The notes under the pieces were generated by a model. It had not been told where the DNA came from. It saw only the letters and a list, made by a program, of their open reading frames with translations, and made no database searches. This document shows positions 35,684-46,866 of a stretch of DNA of 64,000 nucleotides, in pieces. Source of the stretch: Phlebotomus papatasi. Its lineage: Eukaryota > Arthropoda > Insecta > Diptera > Psychodidae. The stretch is taken from positions 111,290,627 through 111,354,626 of the forward strand of contig NC_077223.1 of assembly GCF_024763615.1 (NCBI RefSeq), read 5' to 3'. Numbering within the stretch: position 1 is the stretch's first letter; each line of letters begins with the position of its first letter. The position numbers and the translations under genes were made by a program.

Positions 35684-36930
35684 TGGTGCTGAAAACACGC
35701 ACAGCTCAAGCATCAAACGGGCATAATTGTGCTGAGAACATGCTTACATCAAGCATGAGCGGGCAGATACTTCGCGTAAAAACACGCACAGCTTAAGCAC
35801 AAAACGGATAATGATGCGCTTAAAAATCACGCATAGTTTAAGCATAAAACGTTTATTATTCCGCTTAAAAACACAAACAGCTTAACCCTTTAACAACGAG
35901 ATACTTTCTACGGACTGAAAATCAACAATAAAAATTAAACTGGGAAATATAATCAATGATTAGTCTTACATCTAACCTTGGAAAGTCCAACAGAGTCTGA
36001 TTCGGTGTATTTTGTGCTTCTATGGACGATAGGGACAAAAATAGCCCAAAAATTTAAGTAATTTTTCTGACAATACCAATGAATTATATTTTTCGCTTTA
36101 ATGAAAAATATTACATATGAGTATTGTAGTTTTTAGTAGCGAAAGGGTTTTGCTTAAAAAAAAATTGGAAGTATAAAAAATAAATAAAATCAATTATGAA
36201 TTTGAGAATTTAAAAATTAACCATTTTTGAGCTTAAATATTTACTACATATCAAATAGCTAGAGACTTTCAAAAAATATTGTAGATTCCTTAAATCTTCT
36301 ACTTTACAATTATGTACAGACATAAGAAAAAAATAACTTTGGGTAGTCAGGAAAAATTATTTTCTTTATGGGACACCGGTGTTCCAATCGTCCTTAAAGG
36401 GTTAAGCATAAAACGGTTAGCGCTTAAAAACACAAACAGCTTAATCACAAAACGGTTGATATTCCGCTTAAAAACACGCACAAATGAAGTACAAAACGGG
36501 TGACATTCCGCTTAACACGCACAGCTTGAGCATAAAATGGTTATTGTGCCTAAAAACATGCATAGCTCAGACATAAAACGGTTAATATTGCGCTTAAACA
36601 TACGCACAGCTCAAGCACAAAACGGTCGATATTCCGCTTAAAAGCACGCGCTACTCAATCATAAAACGGATAAAAATTCGCTTAAAATCACTCACAGCTG
36701 AATCGTAAAACGAAAAAAACGCTTAAAATCACGCACAGCTCAATCATAAAACGACTAAGAATGCGCTTAAAATCACGTACAGATCAATCATAAAACGGTT
36801 ACGAATGTGCTTAAAATCACGCACATCTCAATCGTAAATCGGTTAAAATCACGCACAGCTGAATCGTAAAATGGTTAAAAATTCGCTTAAAATCACGCAC
36901 ATCTCAATAACAAAGGTTAAGATTACGCTT
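35684..36930 (+). repeat. FB2 left array of about 45-bp repeats
   Basis: Units of roughly 45 bp combine AATCATAAAACGGTTAA, a variable AGAATGCGCTTAAAA and ATCACGCACAGCTC. Divergence between units is higher than in FB1. The array is interrupted by the TTAA-flanked insertion at 35886-36401. Confidence 0.9.
35886..36401. mobile_element. piggyBac-type element nested in FB2 array
   Basis: A 516-bp insertion flanked by TTAA (35882-35885 and 36402-36405). Left end CCCTTTAACAACGAGA and right end reversed CCCTTTAAGGACGATT share CCCTTTAA and ACGA. Removing it and one TTAA restores the array unit CAGCTTAAGCATAAAACGG, so the insertion was precise and younger than the array. No transposase. Confidence 0.85.
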
Positions 36931-36942
36931 AAAACCGTTCCA

Positions 36943-37390
36943 TGATTGAGCTGTGCGTGATTTTAAGCGCAGTCTTAATCGTTTTTCGATTGAGCTGTAC
37001 GTGATTTTAAGCGCATTCTTATTCGTTTTTCGATTAATCTGTGCGTGATTTTAAGCGCAATCTTAGCCGTTTTAGTTTGAGCTGGGCGTGATTTTAAGCG
37101 CATTCTTAACCGATTTACGATTGAGCTGTGCGCGATTTTAAGAGCACCCTTAGTCGTTTTATGATTAATCTGTGCGTGATTTTAAGCTCGTTCTTAGCTT
37201 TTTTTTATGATTGAGCTGTGCGTATTTTTAAACGTATTCTTAACCAATTTATGATCGTATTGTGCGTGTTTTAAACACGATTTTGGATAGCGTTTTATGC
37301 TTGCCCTGTGCGTATTTTGCAAACGATTCTAGGTATGTTTTTTGCTAGCGCTGTGCGTATTTCACACACGATTTTAGAGAGCGCTTAAAA
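36943..37390 (-). repeat. FB2 right array of about 45-bp repeats, inverted
   Basis: About ten units read as GATTGAGCTGTGCGTGATTT then TAAGCGCATTCTTAACCGTTTT, the reverse complement of the left array. The first unit starts are at 36943, 36988 and 37032, giving 44-45 bp spacing. The two arrays meet head-to-head near 36935 with practically no spacer, so they can fold into one long hairpin. Confidence 0.92.
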
Positions 37391-37567
37391 AATAAAAAAT
37401 AAATACATAAAATTAAAAGAATTATAAAAAAAAAACTAAAAAAAGCATCGTGAGAAATTTATGGAAGAGTTAGTTTTTTGGTGACAAAAACAAATTGTGG
37501 AGCATAGGTTTCAAAAGAAAACGATAATGGAATTTGAGTATATATGAAAACAGGGTCAACAAAAAAA

Positions 37568-37849
37568 CAGTGATAAACCCAGATAAGCTTGTGGTAACTA
37601 AGATTCTTTACAGGTGACCTCGAAATGCGTGCAACTCGGAGTGTTTGCAACTTGGTATGCGTGAAAATTCAATTGTGAGTTGAATTTCGGGGGTAAAGAA
37701 TCGCGTCAAGTAAACGGTTTTCGTCGGTCGAAATGAATAAAATTGGCTCGACGCGATTCTTTACCCCCAAAATTCAACTCAAACACGCATTTTGAGGTCG
37801 CCTGTAAAGAATCTCAGCTACCATAAGCTTATCTGGGCTTGTATCACTG
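37568..37849. mobile_element. Palindromic element inside FB2
   Basis: An approximately 280-bp inverted repeat. Left arm: CAGTGATAAACCCAGATAAG, CTTGTGGTAAC, GATTCTTTACAGGTGACCTC. Right arm reversed: CAGTGATACAAGCCCAGATA, AGCTTATGGTAGC, GATTCTTTACAGGCGACCTC. The inner part GGGGGTAAAGAATCGCGTC is also inverted around the centre near 37720. Either a nested MITE or part of FB2. Confidence 0.75.
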
Positions 37850-39386
37850 GTCATTTTCTATTGTGAATTTAAATAGTCCGAGTGGAAAAGGCAACCAAAA
37901 AATCATTGAAATAGGTTAATAAACTTTAAAGATAGAGTCCGGTCCATTTGGATATAGTAAGGGTCGGGGTACAGTGGGTTGCGGTAGAGACGGATGGGAC
38001 CCATACATCCTTAGGACAGTTTCAAAGTTGCCCCAATTCAAAGTGCCCCACTTCCTATTTAACAATCGCAGAAATTGACATATAAAAAAAGTTGTATTGG
38101 AATGCAAAAAGTTTTTTTCGGCGCCTAACGGCGCCGCGCCAAAAAATTTCAGCGGCGCGCTCGGCGGCGCGCCTCAAATTTTCTCGGCGGCGGCGGCTAA
38201 GAAAAAAGCTGGGCGGCGCGCTAAAAACGGCTAAAAGTCGGCGCGCGCCGGGCTCTGCTTATCTGTGTTTTCTTCGGAGTATGAAAAAAGCATTGGTGGA
38301 AAATCCAGATATAAAAGAAAATACCAATTCTTTCGCTGGTGAAGAGCAAAAAAAAGCAAGACAATTCGCCAGATATTGAGATTGAGAGCTTTCTGAGACA
38401 TAATCAGAGATTTTTTATGGTTCACCAGCTGGATCAGTGATGATTCTGTGGTGGAATTATCTCACTCGAGCCCCGAATCGGCATCACTTTCTCGTATTAT
38501 CTTGTGCTGCATTTCCGTTTCGTCATTCTTATTAGAAAAAAATCTGTTCTTTCTGTGATTTAATCATCAACGTGAAGATTCTTTGGAGCAAAGAGAAGAT
38601 TATAATTTTTTCTCCATTTCTCTTTCCTTTGCGTGTTCATCATCCGACAATCGCCATGTGAAATCACAGCTGTGAAAAGATTTGTCATCATCTTCTGAGA
38701 TATTTCAGAGAAGGAAGAAATATTTATATACATCACACCGTGTGAAATTCTCTAAAAATGTTATTATTTTAATTATCCCAAAGTCTTGGAAACAATTTAA
38801 TAAAAAGCATTGTAGAAGCAAATTTGTAAAGTAATTTCCCCAGGAATGCAAAGTGAATTTACCATGGGAATGCATTAGATGAGATTACAAATATCTCGTA
38901 CAAACTCAATCGTCTTCATTGACGCGATTCCGCGTAATGTTATGCAAAAGAGGTATAAATTCACACATGATTGAATTTCAGGGTATGGAACCCAGAAATA
39001 AACCTGCACAATTGTCACCAAAATTGACACAATAGCTATTTACAATCAAACACACCTTCCGCAATGAACCCTCAAATTGTGCGGTTTGTATACGTTATTT
39101 TAGCTCCGAGGCATTGTGCGAATCATGAACTCGAACGATGTCAAGTTTAAAAGAACTCGCAGTGTTTGTGATGAAAACCGCAGTGTCCCACAAAACATCG
39201 CGGAAATTGCCATATGCACATAATTTTCAGAAATTTCAGTCCCCTTGTCATCAAAACTGATAAACAATACAGCACAGATAGCGATAATCACTTGATAGGC
39301 AGACACTATAAAGTGACAAACATTCCAGAGCTTTGGACACTTCATTCAATTTTAGAAATTATTAAAAACGTATGATGGTTACATAC

Positions 39387-39389
<3 letters not shown>

Positions 39390-39417
<28 letters not shown>
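39390..39417. repeat. (TTA)n microsatellite
   Basis: About nine TTA/ATT trinucleotides followed by a CAT/TCA triplet run. Intronic. Confidence 0.9.
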
Positions 39418-42400
39418 CATCATCATAGATTTTCAAATTTTACCATAGTTTTTTGATAAATTTCTAAACCAGTTGAAATCAGTTCGATAATAAATCGTAA
39501 TGTGCCTAAAAACTGCTTAAAGATAATTTACGGAGTACTCTACGTTGTCAGTTAGAGCAATCCGCGAAGTTGAGACTCTTTGCCATCTCTTTTTTATCGC
39601 ATTTCCATTCAACTAATATTTGGTTTTTATTAATACTTGTTTGGTAATGCTTATAACTCAATCGATTCGTGCATGGTCTTATTAGATGCAAATGCGATTT
39701 TACATCATTCGCTTGAGATGTTTGGCAAAACATTTTAATTTTTTCAGCAGAAATTATCCAATTATGGAAATGTTACGAAATATTCTCTTCAAATATCCAT
39801 TAACCAAGTCAACAAATACTGATTAGTGTCTCAATGTTGTAATAGAACGATTTAAAGGGAATTTGATGTGAATGACTGTGAAAGTTTCATCAACTTTTCT
39901 TCATACTGAAAATTAAGGTTTTTTTTTTGGAAGCAGATACAATAAAAAATATAATTTTATTGGCGTGTTTGAGAGCAAATATCAGCAATTAAATAATAAA
40001 AGAAATGCGACGTGCCAGAATATGTAATATAAATATTGAACAAGTGAATTTGTGAGTTCGCAAATACGATTAGACTGACAAATTTGTAATTTATTTGTAA
40101 TTTATATGGTTGACCTATTGCGTGTCTGAAGCACTTTTTGTTACCTTCCGTTCCTTTGCACAATATTTAAATGGTGAAAAGCGCCTAAAACACGCCACAT
40201 GTTGCTTTCTTTTACATTATTTTTATTTTCGTCATTATACTATGTCGTCGACGGAAATATTAAAGTGGATTAATGAATGAAGATATAGGAGCAAAAAACA
40301 AAAATTTGTAAGTAAAAAAAACATCAATGATTCGAGACACTTGCTTCGTCTGTATAAAAAGTTATTATAATGATAATGCATCTTACGCAATTTCCCACCT
40401 CTAATCGAAAGACATTCTCTTTCTCTTCAGTTGAAAAGTTGAGTATATTACCAGAAAATTAGTTTCGAATTAGAGTGATACTTTTGTCGGATAATTCAAA
40501 TGCGGAGATTATTGTACCAAATAAATTGTAGTAAATTTAATATAACACATTGAAATTCATAAAGAAAGTTACTTAAAATGTTGAATTAGTAAGCGAGTGC
40601 GAATATAAATTAAATTAATAATATTTGTTTTGTTTTGATGGATGATTGTGATTTATTTTTGTCATAAAATGGAAAATAATGCTACTTTTACTTCGAATGT
40701 CTGGCCGTTTAATTAATGTGCAAAATATTTGAAAATATTTTGTAAGTTAACAATCCATAAACTTTTGATTTCTACAAATTTATGGCGTTGGTAAAATTGC
40801 GTGGGAATCACTGTGCAAGATTTGTGTATTTGGTAGAAATTAGGAAGACTTAACAATCCGCTAAAATTGGTTATAAAAATTCAGCGACTCTTGGTTAGGT
40901 TCCTTTAATATTCCTTAAGTTAAATGTAAAGCTGAGAATATTGATGGTAAATGGTAAGACGGCGATGGAAGCGAAATTTTAAGTACAATTTCCCGTGTAG
41001 AAGTAAGAAGGATTCTCAAGGAAACATTAAACGCAGAAGATGAGAAACGACATTGTCACTAAAATGGGTAAAGCTTACGTGTTACTGACGTAATTTTTCC
41101 CTCAGTGCAATCACATAGGTCTTTCGAATGATCATTTTGAAAGATTAATGTTGTAATTTTGTCCAAGTAGATTTGTTCTGACATAACTATTTCGTAATTA
41201 ATCAAAGCATAGATCTCAGGGCTACCCAAAGTGATTTTTCCAACATACAAATTACGTTTTCTTCACTTTTTTTCTAAAATACAGTGAAGTTTTGCTACTT
41301 GAATATTTTATAATTGAGGTAAGAATTTCTCTGTCTTTTTCTGTTAATTTTAACAAATCAGTAAAAATATTATTTAGTCAGCATAAAAATAAATCTAAAA
41401 TATTAAAAATAGTGGAATATTATAGCATAAGGGAAAATTAAAAATTTTATGTGATATAGTGGAATATTTTCTTAGGTTTAAAGAGAATTTGCAATTCAAT
41501 TCAATTTTGACCATTTTATAGTTCTTTAAATTAAATGAATCGACAAATTCTGTTCCAAATGCAAAAAATACCTACAAATCATTTTTCACAACAACAAAAA
41601 TGTTTCATAGCACGTAATTTTACTTTGTATAATGATTGCTTATTCTTGCACCATAATATTCAAAATTTCAAATTAATTTCGCACGGTAAAGGTAATTGTA
41701 GTTTCAATTTGTTAATTTAAAAGTAGAATAGAAATGGAGTGAAATAAATCATATGACAATAACACCATACTCTCAAAATAATTACTTTTCTTTGTCAATT
41801 TGTAGAAAGGATTGCGTCAACACGGTGCTGAATTAATATTAAGTCTTTTTCAATTCTTCACCTTTTTTTGTTCCTTTTGAAAATTGAAAGACCAAATTTC
41901 TGTGATATTCAAATTAAGCAGGGTACATTTTAAACTCGACATGAGACGGAATATTGAGTCTCTTGGTGGCCGTTTAAATCTTCTCTGAAAAATTGAGGGC
42001 ACGTTTCATCCGGAAATTCATTATGTCGGTGAAACATGCTAAAGAAAGAGTCGTCGTATGCTTAATCTATTAGTTCTTCGTGTATCAATATCCAACTGAT
42101 TTTGGTCGGATATGCAAATTTTTCTTTTATGCAGTCTCTCAATAAATGTTGTCTCACTTCAATAAAAAATCACTCACAATACAACTCAATTTCCATAAGA
42201 TTTAGTGTTATCTCTAAGATGATAAGGCTAAGTGATATGAAATAGTAATTATATCATGTTATGTAACACAGAAACCTATTATTATTTACGTGAAGAATCA
42301 CTTAAGTAGCGGCAAATGTTATTTCATCCCTTATATTGTGTGTACCAAAGTCAAGTAGACAAAAAGCATTTATAATACCAACTTTTGCCATGGCATCAAG

Positions 42401-45400
42401 AGGGAAATTTAGCTGACAATTTTCCTCTCCCTCGTGAATTTCTCGGGAAACAAAGCGTTTGTGGTATACAAAAGACAATTTTCCGTGAACAATGCATGCA
42501 GGTCTATATGAGATTTTGCAAACAGGAGAATTCTGTGTATCAATTTTCTCCAATTCAAAACCACTGGAAAATTGAATGAATTTCCATGCGCACAGATTGA
42601 CAATACATTAGATTTGTGAGACAAAATAAGATAGGTCCCAGCGGTTTTAGGAGAATTAACCAGTAGTAGTCTTCCCAGATTGAGATGAATCTTATTACCC
42701 GAAATTTGATGAATTTTTAAAAGAATTAAATTTAAAATTAAAAGACGAAACTTCAAAAGCATTCTAAATATTAACTGAAATTTCAATTCTGAATGGCACT
42801 TATAGGGAACTGAAAATGCAACCTACAAAGCAATTTTTAGCATTCGCCTATGACGTGTCATAAGAATTAAGGTTTAGTTTTGGTGGATTCGGGCGTCGCT
42901 GGTCGACTGGATTAACAATTGTCGAATAGGATACACACTTCACAATTGTGTAAAAGATACTTTCGAAATAACAGCTTAATATTTGTGAGATATGCTTACT
43001 TTATACGGAATGGTCATTATTTTAACTTTTTTAATGCAATCATTAGATTAGTTGGTGCTATCAGGGAAAAGATGAGAAGATAGTGTGTAGATTTTGGTGA
43101 GGCTTGAGAGAGCAGTATGTTTTATGTTACTAAGATGACTGTAGGTACCTTTCGAGGTATTCATAAGGAACACTACAAATATATCTAAAATAAACTGATT
43201 TTTAAAAATACTTTTATGATTGAAAAATGCTTAAAATTTTGCACTACAGTTGAAACGAATTGCCAAATATGCAAATCAGTTGTAATACAGGTCAAGAAAC
43301 TGCTGCACCCGTCAAATTTAAATAGTTTATTTAACATTAAAAGGAAATTTCAATGTTATTTTTTAGTACATTCATGCACTAAACATTTTATAGCATTCGA
43401 GAAACTACTTAGAAACACTGTTTTCTTATTTAGTACTACTAGTACTACTACTAGCATTAGTTAAAAATCACATCTAAAATACAAAACTACATAATTTTAA
43501 CTATTTGCAATTTTTTAAACTTGACTCCATTTTCATTAATGGTGTGCCCCTTTCTTTTGGAAAATACAAACAATTTAGTATTCGTATGCGTAGTTGCATG
43601 ATTATAGAGATAAAAGCCTTGGTATAAAGTATAAACAAATGGAAATTTACAAATTCGTAAACTATAGCAACGAGATTATGCAGATGATGATAGGAAAATT
43701 GTGACAGAATACATTTTCAGAGGAAATTGTTGCATTGAGCCGAAATAAATGCATTTTTAACTTCCACAAATATTGTGCACCCAGAATTCTTCAACTCATT
43801 TAAAATATGCTTATTTGTTGAGAACAGAAAGACAGCATTCCATATGTACCGGGAATTATGGTAAAAGAATAATATACAATACAATTTTCAGTTTGTAAAC
43901 TTTCAAGTTGTTGTAAGAAGGGAAAAGAGAATAATTTACGATGAAGTAGTATTATTCCGAAATTGTTAGTTTATGGCTGGTGAGGTTTCTCAATGGAATT
44001 TTCTTCTCTGCATTTACAATTTTATGTTTATTTTTGCAACGACGACGAGAGGAAAATGCATATCATTCGTCTCAAAATAGAATCCATCAATGGCTTCAGT
44101 TGAGAAAAAAGCGAGAAATTTTCTTGCGAAATAGCTTTTTGCTGTGGGGATTTTATTGATTCATCAGATCATTAACACTTCGATTTTCTAAAAGTAATCA
44201 CTTCGACACTTTGTAGCAAAGACTGCATCAGAATCGTGGGGTTTCTTGAGTATACTCCCCAACAAATGGCTGTCGCCTTATTGGTTAATGACACTGCTAA
44301 CGAGCTTTGATTTTAATCTATATGAACATAAAATTTTTCCATAAAAATTATTTTTTTGCGACATAAGTTGTGATAATTCTTTGATGGAAAACTGAAATTA
44401 GACATTAGAAAGTTTATGAGGAGTGTTAAAACCATTAAGTTTGTGCTAGAAATATTGACTATGAAATTAGCGACTTTGGCTGTTAAAGTAATATTTAGTT
44501 AATGTAAAAAGAGCTTAAAAACATTTAATGTCTTATAGGATAATGCAGAGACAAAATAACCGATGTACGGTTCGTTATAGGGATGATTTTCTTGAAAATG
44601 GTAAACGTCTCGAAAGTAGAATTTAAATACAAGGTTTCTGTAGGATTAGAATAAAATTTTTAAAGAAGTTCTTTTTCAAAGCCATTTATTAGAGAATTCT
44701 TTGTTTTTAATATCCATTAATTTATTAAACAAAAACTTTACAGATTAATTCGTTTTCACGTGATAATCTTGACAGCAACCAATCCAAAGAACAGTGAATT
44801 ATGTAAAAGCACTTAAGAACAGTAAAGTGCAAAAAAGCATGTTCATTTTTCATTAGAATAGCGCTATAATTCTGATCCGGAATAACTAACAAATATTTTG
44901 AATGAATTCCCAGTTTCTGAAAACTTATCTATCACAATCGGTCTATGATCAGATGGGTTTAAAAACCAGCTAAGAAATTTTAATACTATCAGATGGTACG
45001 ATAGTATGTGTCTCAGGTGACGCTTTTAGTATTGATTGTCAATGTGTTTCTGAACTAATTTATTCTGGCCTAAAATTGAGTAAGTACAAGTACCATAGAG
45101 CTTGTAATCAAATGCCGTAAGCTATAAGGCAAATGGGTCTAAGGGGTGTAAGTGTATTACACACTTGGTTCCAGATAGAATATTAATTGCATTTTATTGA
45201 ATCCACGTAAAACGATGAAGTGAATCATGATAATGGCATTACGAAAGGGGGTGGCTGGGTGGACAAGCTTTTGTATCTGGAGGGCAAAACCACTTGGTTT
45301 GCTGTCAAATGTAAATTAGTGGAGGAATTTCGTGTTTATCGGTGACTCTATGTACATAAAACAGTGCTTTTTGAATAGAGGTGAAACGCCTGTAGGAATT

Positions 45401-45988
45401 GAGGAAGAAGGACTTTGAATTCACTTGTTAATTGAATTGGGGTGCTAATCAGTATTCCCAATGAGAGATTTTCCAACCTAAAAGATAAACCCTCATAAGA
45501 CTCACCATCATCTCTTGCTCCATAATCTTCCCAACTCATACAATCTTCTCGTTTTGCCTCCTTTTAGAACTCGCTGGATTTGCGTATATTTACACAGCAA
45601 TTGTAGCAACACTTGTTAATTACACTTTCACCTCACTACTCAACCCTCTCAATTTGTTTTCACCATGGGTTGCACAGCGTGTTAAATTCACTGTGGATTA
45701 GGGGAATGAACTTGCTAAGAGCAAAATGTAAAGTTCTGAGTACAAGAAATCCGTCCATTGAGAATAAAACCGAAAGATCAATTGATGATGGTGCTTTCAA
45801 AAATAGTCGGAATCTTCACGCTACAATGTCCATTAAACATTCATTGGTTGATTATACAAACACCATCACTGAAATGTTGTACACAGTTGTATATTCTCTC
45901 AACAGAATTCCAAATTGAATTGAGAATGTTGTGGGTGAATTGGTAATGTTAGTATATAGATAATTAGTAATGCAAAATTGACTCGGTA

Positions 45989-46866
45989 CACCGAGAAAAA
46001 TTTGGATGGTATTTTCTACAAATCGTGTCTTTAAATTCTACTGCCTCAAAAGATAGTAGAAAATACCATCCTCCATAGAAACTTTCCTTTAGAATCTACC
46101 ATCTTGACATTTTAAAATTTACTATCCTATGGATAGTAAATTCTAACAGCCGGATGGTAAAATCTACTATCCTCATTTAGATTTTACCTTGACCTCTCTT
46201 AGATTCTAATATCCGGGAAGTAAATTTTACTAGCCGCATATTAGATGTTAGAATTTAACTGGAAGACAGTAAAATTTAACGGAGGATAGTAATTCGGATT
46301 GAAATTACTATCCAAGCTAGTAAAATTTGCCATCCTGCTGTTAGAATGTCATTTTGGAATATCGTGGGTGCCGATGCAACGGTTCCCGATATGCTTTGAA
46401 TACATTATAGGAGTTCGTGGCGCAGCTGGAAGATGCTGGACTGTCATCACAAAGGTCGCGTGTTCAAATCTCGGCTCAGTCGTCAATGTTGGAAAAAGAT
46501 TTTCACGCATCAAAATGGCTTGAAATACAGAGAATGTCATCCAGGAAGAGCCCCAAGCCCTCAAACAATGGCCAAAAATTAATGTAAATAGGGAAAAATA
46601 AATTTTTCCGACATTTTTCATTCTAATATTCGGCTAGTAAAATTTACTATCCTGCCAGTAAAATTTACCATCCGGCTAGTAAAATCTAATATCCGGGATA
46701 TTAGAATTTACCATCCGGCCATTAGAATTTACTATCCATGTAATAGATTCTACAATTTTTGACAGTCCAATTTAATATCGCGTTTGCTGGGTGACTTTTC
46801 TACTATCCGGCCATTAGAATTTTGTATGGAGGATGGTAAATTTTACCATCCACATTTTTCTCGGTG
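45989..46866 (+). mobile_element. Foldback element FB3, copy A
   Basis: An 878-bp element flanked by TA (45987-45988 and 46867-46868). The inverted ends read CACCGAGAAAAATTTGGATG (left) and CACCGAGAAAAATGTGGATG (right, reversed; one mismatch). The body is a mosaic of short, inverted and direct units such as GGATGGTAAATTTTAC, CCGGCTAGTAAAAT and CTAATATCCGG. A tRNA-like block sits off-centre at 46411-46481. A near-identical copy in reverse orientation is at 49568-50433. Open frames inside are not credible proteins. Confidence 0.88.
46411..46481 (+). other. tRNA-like block inside FB3 copy A
   Basis: GTTCGTGGCGCAGCTGGAAG gives a D-arm/A-box-like region. CTGTCAT could form an anticodon loop, and AAGGTCGCGTGTTCAAATCT then CGGC is B-box/T-arm-like. 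Spacing of A- and B-like boxes is close to that of a real tRNA. Anticodon and acceptor stems pair poorly, so it is a pseudo-tRNA. The same block is retained in copy B. Confidence 0.65.

Larger units (their letters stand above)
34691..38258. mobile_element. Foldback element FB2 with GC-rich ends
   Basis: A 3,568-bp element bounded by direct TTATCT repeats (34685-34690 and 38259-38264). The inverted ends are GCAGAGCCCGGCGCG (left) and the same 15 bases read in reverse at the right end. About 130 bp at each end is strikingly GC-rich (CGGCGGCGGCGGCTAA and GGCGCGCC repeats) in otherwise AT-rich DNA. Inside are two arrays of 45-bp repeats facing each other (35684-36930 and 36943-37390), a piggyBac-type insertion (35886-36401) and a palindromic element (37568-37849). 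No transposase ORF. A 6-bp duplication does not by itself identify the superfamily. Confidence 0.85.

Noticed and set aside
38092..38379. Arg/Ala-rich open frame over the GC-rich right cap of FB2
   Set aside because: Same cause as the left cap; it crosses the element boundary at 38258, so it cannot be an element gene.
42409..42786. Longest open frame in the window, 125 codons on the minus strand
   Set aside because: Composition follows AT-rich background, with no recognisable domain, no plausible promoter or splice context, and a competing frame on the other strand. Treated as chance.
46411..46481. Functional tRNA gene in FB3
   Set aside because: Anticodon stem and acceptor stem mismatches, and it is repeated inside two transposon copies; best read as a tRNA-like module.
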